Positions 14,968-16,725 of a stretch of DNA of 16,725 bases are shown in pieces. The position numbers and the translations under genes were made by a program. The notes under the pieces were generated by a model that saw nothing but the letters and a program-made list of their open reading frames with translations, ran no database searches and had not been told where the DNA came from. This DNA comes from Gammaproteobacteria bacterium (GTDB taxonomy: Bacteria; Pseudomonadota; Gammaproteobacteria; S012-40). The DNA is taken from contig JAOTSL010000031.1 in assembly GCA_029864945.1 (NCBI GenBank), positions 1-16,725 of the forward strand, given 5' to 3'. The first letter of the stretch is position 1. Each line of letters starts with the position of its first letter.

Positions 14968-15393
14968 CCCTGTATAATAACGAACTTAATTTAACCATCG
15001 AATGAAAATATTCGAATGTGAGAAAACACTATAAAAATAGCACATTCGCGAAATAATAGAAGTAATATTGTTTGTTTTATCGTTATTTTTATCTATTTAA
15101 TGCCTAAATTTATAATATGACTAAACACTATTCAAAAAAATGAAAAACATTTCGATTAAAGTAACACCTTTAATCTTCAAACTTTTTATAAAAAGGTGAA
15201 ATTATAGAGGAGGCCAAACTTAACATACTTAAACATTATCTATTTTTAACTGTCTAGACTTACTATCTTGCTCAATTAAAAACGCACCACAAATAATTTT
15301 AATTTCATATAAAAAGAATGTAGCAACCGCCGATTTCTTAAAATAACATATACCCCTACAAATTTATGTTTAAATACACGTAAAGAAAACCAC
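14968..15393. other. Very AT-rich intergenic region between divergent HU and gcvT units
   Basis: No gene is seen. Apart from the repeats at 14999-15052, there are two overlapping hairpins at 15154-15198 (GATTAAAG with CTTTAATC, or CACCTTT with AAAGGTG). A GAGGAGG at 15207-15213 has no start codon at a working distance. Confidence 0.5.
14999..15052 (-). promoter_or_regulatory. CGAATG repeats around a -10-like box upstream of the HU gene
   Basis: CGAATGTG (15013-15020) and CACATTCG (15041-15048) are perfect 8-bp inverted arms 20 bp apart, with a third CGAATG at 14999-15004. Between the arms, the minus strand reads TATAGT (15028-15033), a possible -10 box without a good -35. This may be an operator, or a leader hairpin if transcription starts further upstream. 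Confidence 0.35.
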
Positions 15394-15422
15394 TTGGATT
15401 TTACTTGAGCAACCGGTATTAT
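15394..15422 (+). promoter_or_regulatory. Candidate promoter of the riboswitch-gcvT transcript
   Basis: TTGGAT (15394-15399) and TATTAT (15417-15422, five of six) are 17 bp apart. The predicted start near 15429 lies just ahead of the first riboswitch helix at 15437, a fitting position. Confidence 0.5.
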
Positions 15423-15436
15423 GGCCGCTCAACAAT

Positions 15437-15720
15437 ATCCCACCTGGGAGAGACTTCTCATTTATACCAGTAATTTTTGGTTTTTATAAAATAGAGAAGC
15501 ACCGAAGGCGCAACACGCCCGGAATCGCTCAGGTAAAAAGGACCAGGTAGGATAGGCTATTAGCCGTGTTGACTCTGGAGAGCGGCAGCTATTCCATAAC
15601 AAAAACAAAATGTTATGGAGTTCAGTAGGCCCACCGAAGGGGAAGATTTGATTCTTACTGCTTTTAAATTTTATAAGCTAAAAACTCAAATCTAAACTCT
15701 CAGGTTGTAGGACAGAGGGG
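15437..15720 (+). ncRNA. Tandem glycine riboswitch (two aptamers)
   Basis: Aptamer 1 (15437-15553) is closed by ATCC-c-ACCTGG pairing with CCAGGT-a-GGAT and holds GGGAGAGAC (15446-15454), ACCGAAGG (15501-15508) and CTCAGG followed by AAAAAGGAC (from 15528). Aptamer 2 (15573-15717) is closed by CTCTG with CAGAG and holds GGAGAG, CCACCGAAGG (15631-15640) and CTCTCAGG (15697-15704). These are the conserved glycine-aptamer blocks. Aptamer 2 carries a long extra hairpin (CCATAACA with TGTTATGG) and an AT-rich extension bounded by GATTTGA and TCAAATC. Aptamer 1 has CGCTCAGG where CTCTCAGG is usual. In this family glycine binding commonly switches on glycine cleavage genes, which fits the gcvT gene that follows. 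Confidence 0.9.
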
Positions 15721-15733
15721 TTTGATTTTTTTT
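15686..15733 (+). terminator. Riboswitch-controlled terminator before gcvT
   Basis: TCAAATC (15686-15692) can pair with GGTTTGA (15719-15725), and within it CTCT (15697-15700) with AGAG (15714-15717); eight T follow at 15726-15733. Both inner strands belong to conserved parts of aptamer 2, so the glycine-bound fold should prevent the terminator. This predicts an ON switch. Confidence 0.6.
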
Positions 15734-15772
15734 ACTACATCGCAAACGATGTAACTTAAACTCAAACCGGAG
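15719..15772 (+). promoter_or_regulatory. Helix flanking the gcvT Shine-Dalgarno
   Basis: GGTTTGA (15719-15725) is also perfectly complementary to TCAAACC (15762-15768), which directly abuts the GGAG Shine-Dalgarno (15769-15772, 6 nt before the ATG). Between them lies a perfect hairpin, TACATCG-CAAA-CGATGTA (15736-15753). The same strand can therefore take part in the terminator or in a fold next to the ribosome site. Confidence 0.45.
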
Positions 15773-15778
15773 CAATAA

Positions 15779-16725
15779 ATGGGCAACAAACGCACGCCTT
15801 TATACGACTGTCATGTAGCAATGAACGGAAAAATAGTCGACTTTTCCGGCTGGGATATGCCTATCCATTACGGCTCACAGCTCAACGAACACCACCAGGT
15901 ACGAAGAGATGCAGGCATGTTTGATGTCTCGCATATGACCATTCTTGATATTACCGGCCCTGAAGCCAAATCCTTTTTACAAACTCTTTTTTCAAATGAT
16001 GTCGCTCGATTAACAGTTCCGGGTAAAGCACTCTATAGCTGTATGTTAAATGAAAGCGGCGGCGTAATTGATGATTTGATCACCTACTATATGAACGACG
16101 AGTATTATCGCACCGTCGTCAATGCAGCAACACGTGACAAAGACATTAAATGGATTACCGATCAATCACACTCTTTTAATGTAACCATAAAAGAACGTGA
16201 CGACCTCGCCATGATTGCAGCTCAAGGCCCTAACGCCCGTAAAATTGCCGCTTCATTATTGCCTGATGCCATTCAGTCTTCTTCACTTGAACTAAAACCG
16301 TTTTTTGCTTTAGCACATGATGACTACTTTATCGCCAGAACAGGTTACACAGGTGAAGATGGTTTTGAAATTATGTTACCAAGCGCAAACGCAGCTGACT
16401 TATGGAACGCTTTAAATACTGCGGGTGTCGCACCTATTGGACTAGGTGCAAGGGATACTTTGCGACTGGAAGCCGGAATGAATTTATACGGCACTGATAT
16501 GGATGAATCTATTTCACCTTTAGAATGTGGTCTTGCATGGACTGTTGCCTGGGAACCTGCTGACCGCAACTTCATCGGTAGAGAGAGCATTGAAGCCAAG
16601 AAAAAAAATAACAACGTAGAATTTGTAGGCCTTGTGCTAGAGTCCCGCGGCGTGATTAGGAATCATCAAAAAGTATTTATAGACGGCATAGAAGTTGGAG
16701 AAGTTACCAGCGGTACTTTTTCCCC
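15779..16725 (+). CDS. gcvT: Glycine cleavage system T protein (aminomethyltransferase), partial at 3' end
   Basis: The first 315 codons of gcvT are present; the family is about 360-375 residues, so roughly 50 are missing beyond the window. GcvT takes the aminomethyl group from the H protein, releases ammonia and passes the one-carbon unit to tetrahydrofolate. The sequence follows E. coli GcvT closely: TPLYDCHVAMNGKIVDFSGW near the start, DAGMFDVSHMTI (44-55), NESGGVIDDLI (91-101, with the acidic Asp98-Asp99), GYTGEDGFEI and GLGARDTLRLEAGMNLYG. GGAG lies 6 nt before the ATG. The tandem glycine riboswitch and terminator directly upstream show that it is controlled by glycine. gcvH and gcvP may follow outside the window. 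Confidence 0.96.
   Translation, partial: MGNKRTPLYDCHVAMNGKIVDFSGWDMPIHYGSQLNEHHQVRRDAGMFDVSHMTILDITGPEAKSFLQTLFSNDVARLTVPGKALYSCMLNESGGVIDDLITYYMNDEYYRTVVNAATRDKDIKWITDQSHSFNVTIKERDDLAMIAAQGPNARKIAASLLPDAIQSSSLELKPFFALAHDDYFIARTGYTGEDGFEIMLPSANAADLWNALNTAGVAPIGLGARDTLRLEAGMNLYGTDMDESISPLECGLAWTVAWEPADRNFIGRESIEAKKKNNNVEFVGLVLESRGVIRNHQKVFIDGIEVGEVTSGTFS

Noticed and set aside
14513..14994. Plus-strand frames opposite the HU gene
   Set aside because: They are antisense shadows of the lysine-rich repeat coding sequence, giving Phe/Cys/Asn-rich peptides.
15141..15200. 19-codon frame starting ATGAAAAAC
   Set aside because: No Shine-Dalgarno, very AT-rich, and it overlaps the alternative hairpins; it cannot be separated from chance.
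15207..15213. Strong GAGGAGG resembling a Shine-Dalgarno
   Set aside because: No ATG, GTG or TTG follows at 5-12 nt and no open frame of useful length starts there.

Overview
The window looks like a chromosomal segment of an AT-rich gammaproteobacterium, probably marine. This rests on closest resemblances: full-length Dtd, Tas, YqjG and GcvT of the enterobacterial type, a DUF484-type GAF domain joined to GGDEF, a group 1 truncated haemoglobin, and a tandem glycine riboswitch in front of gcvT. The genus cannot be fixed from the sequence. There is no rRNA, tRNA, CRISPR array, prophage or complete insertion sequence. The only mobile-type DNA is one short fold-back element.

Layout. 1-916 (minus strand): an exported protein cut by the window edge, preceded by an NADPH-dependent FMN reductase-like flavoprotein. 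917-1438 is mostly non-coding; it holds a possible broken short reading frame and a terminator-like hairpin just before the Shine-Dalgarno of a small DUF2892 membrane protein (1439-1708). 1909-4760: a receiver-only response regulator followed by a membrane hybrid histidine kinase carrying HisKA, HATPase, receiver and HPt domains, which suggests a multistep phosphorelay. 4800-4962: a 163-bp perfectly centred fold-back (MITE-like) element flanked by a TTAAA duplication, lying between convergent genes and touching the stop codon of a glutathionyl-hydroquinone reductase gene (4963-5934, minus). 6145-6966 (minus): two nearly identical group 1 truncated haemoglobin domains fused in tandem, with its own terminator and, upstream, an NsrR-like dyad overlapping a candidate promoter.

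7489-9956 (plus): a tightly spaced dtd, rhodanese and tas set followed by a DUF2846-type lipoprotein. 10038-13103: a large exported LVIVD-repeat beta-propeller protein whose leader contains competing inverted repeats. 13190-14395: a DUF484/GAF-like diguanylate cyclase. A strong bidirectional terminator (14445-14479) separates it from a minus-strand HU protein with a lysine-rich, histone H1-like tail (14509-14961). 14968-15393 is non-coding apart from possible operator elements. 15394-15779 holds a promoter, a tandem glycine riboswitch and an expression platform with both a U8 terminator and a helix next to the Shine-Dalgarno. They lead into gcvT, which runs off the window end.

The main functional themes are signalling (phosphorelay and c-di-GMP), detoxification (quinone reduction, NO/O2-binding haemoglobin, aldo-keto reductase, D-aminoacyl-tRNA deacylation) and glycine catabolism. 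No clear novel defence or biosynthetic system was found. The strongest points for follow-up are the tandem haemoglobin with its NsrR-like site, the fold-back element at the stop codon, and the multi-state gcvT leader.
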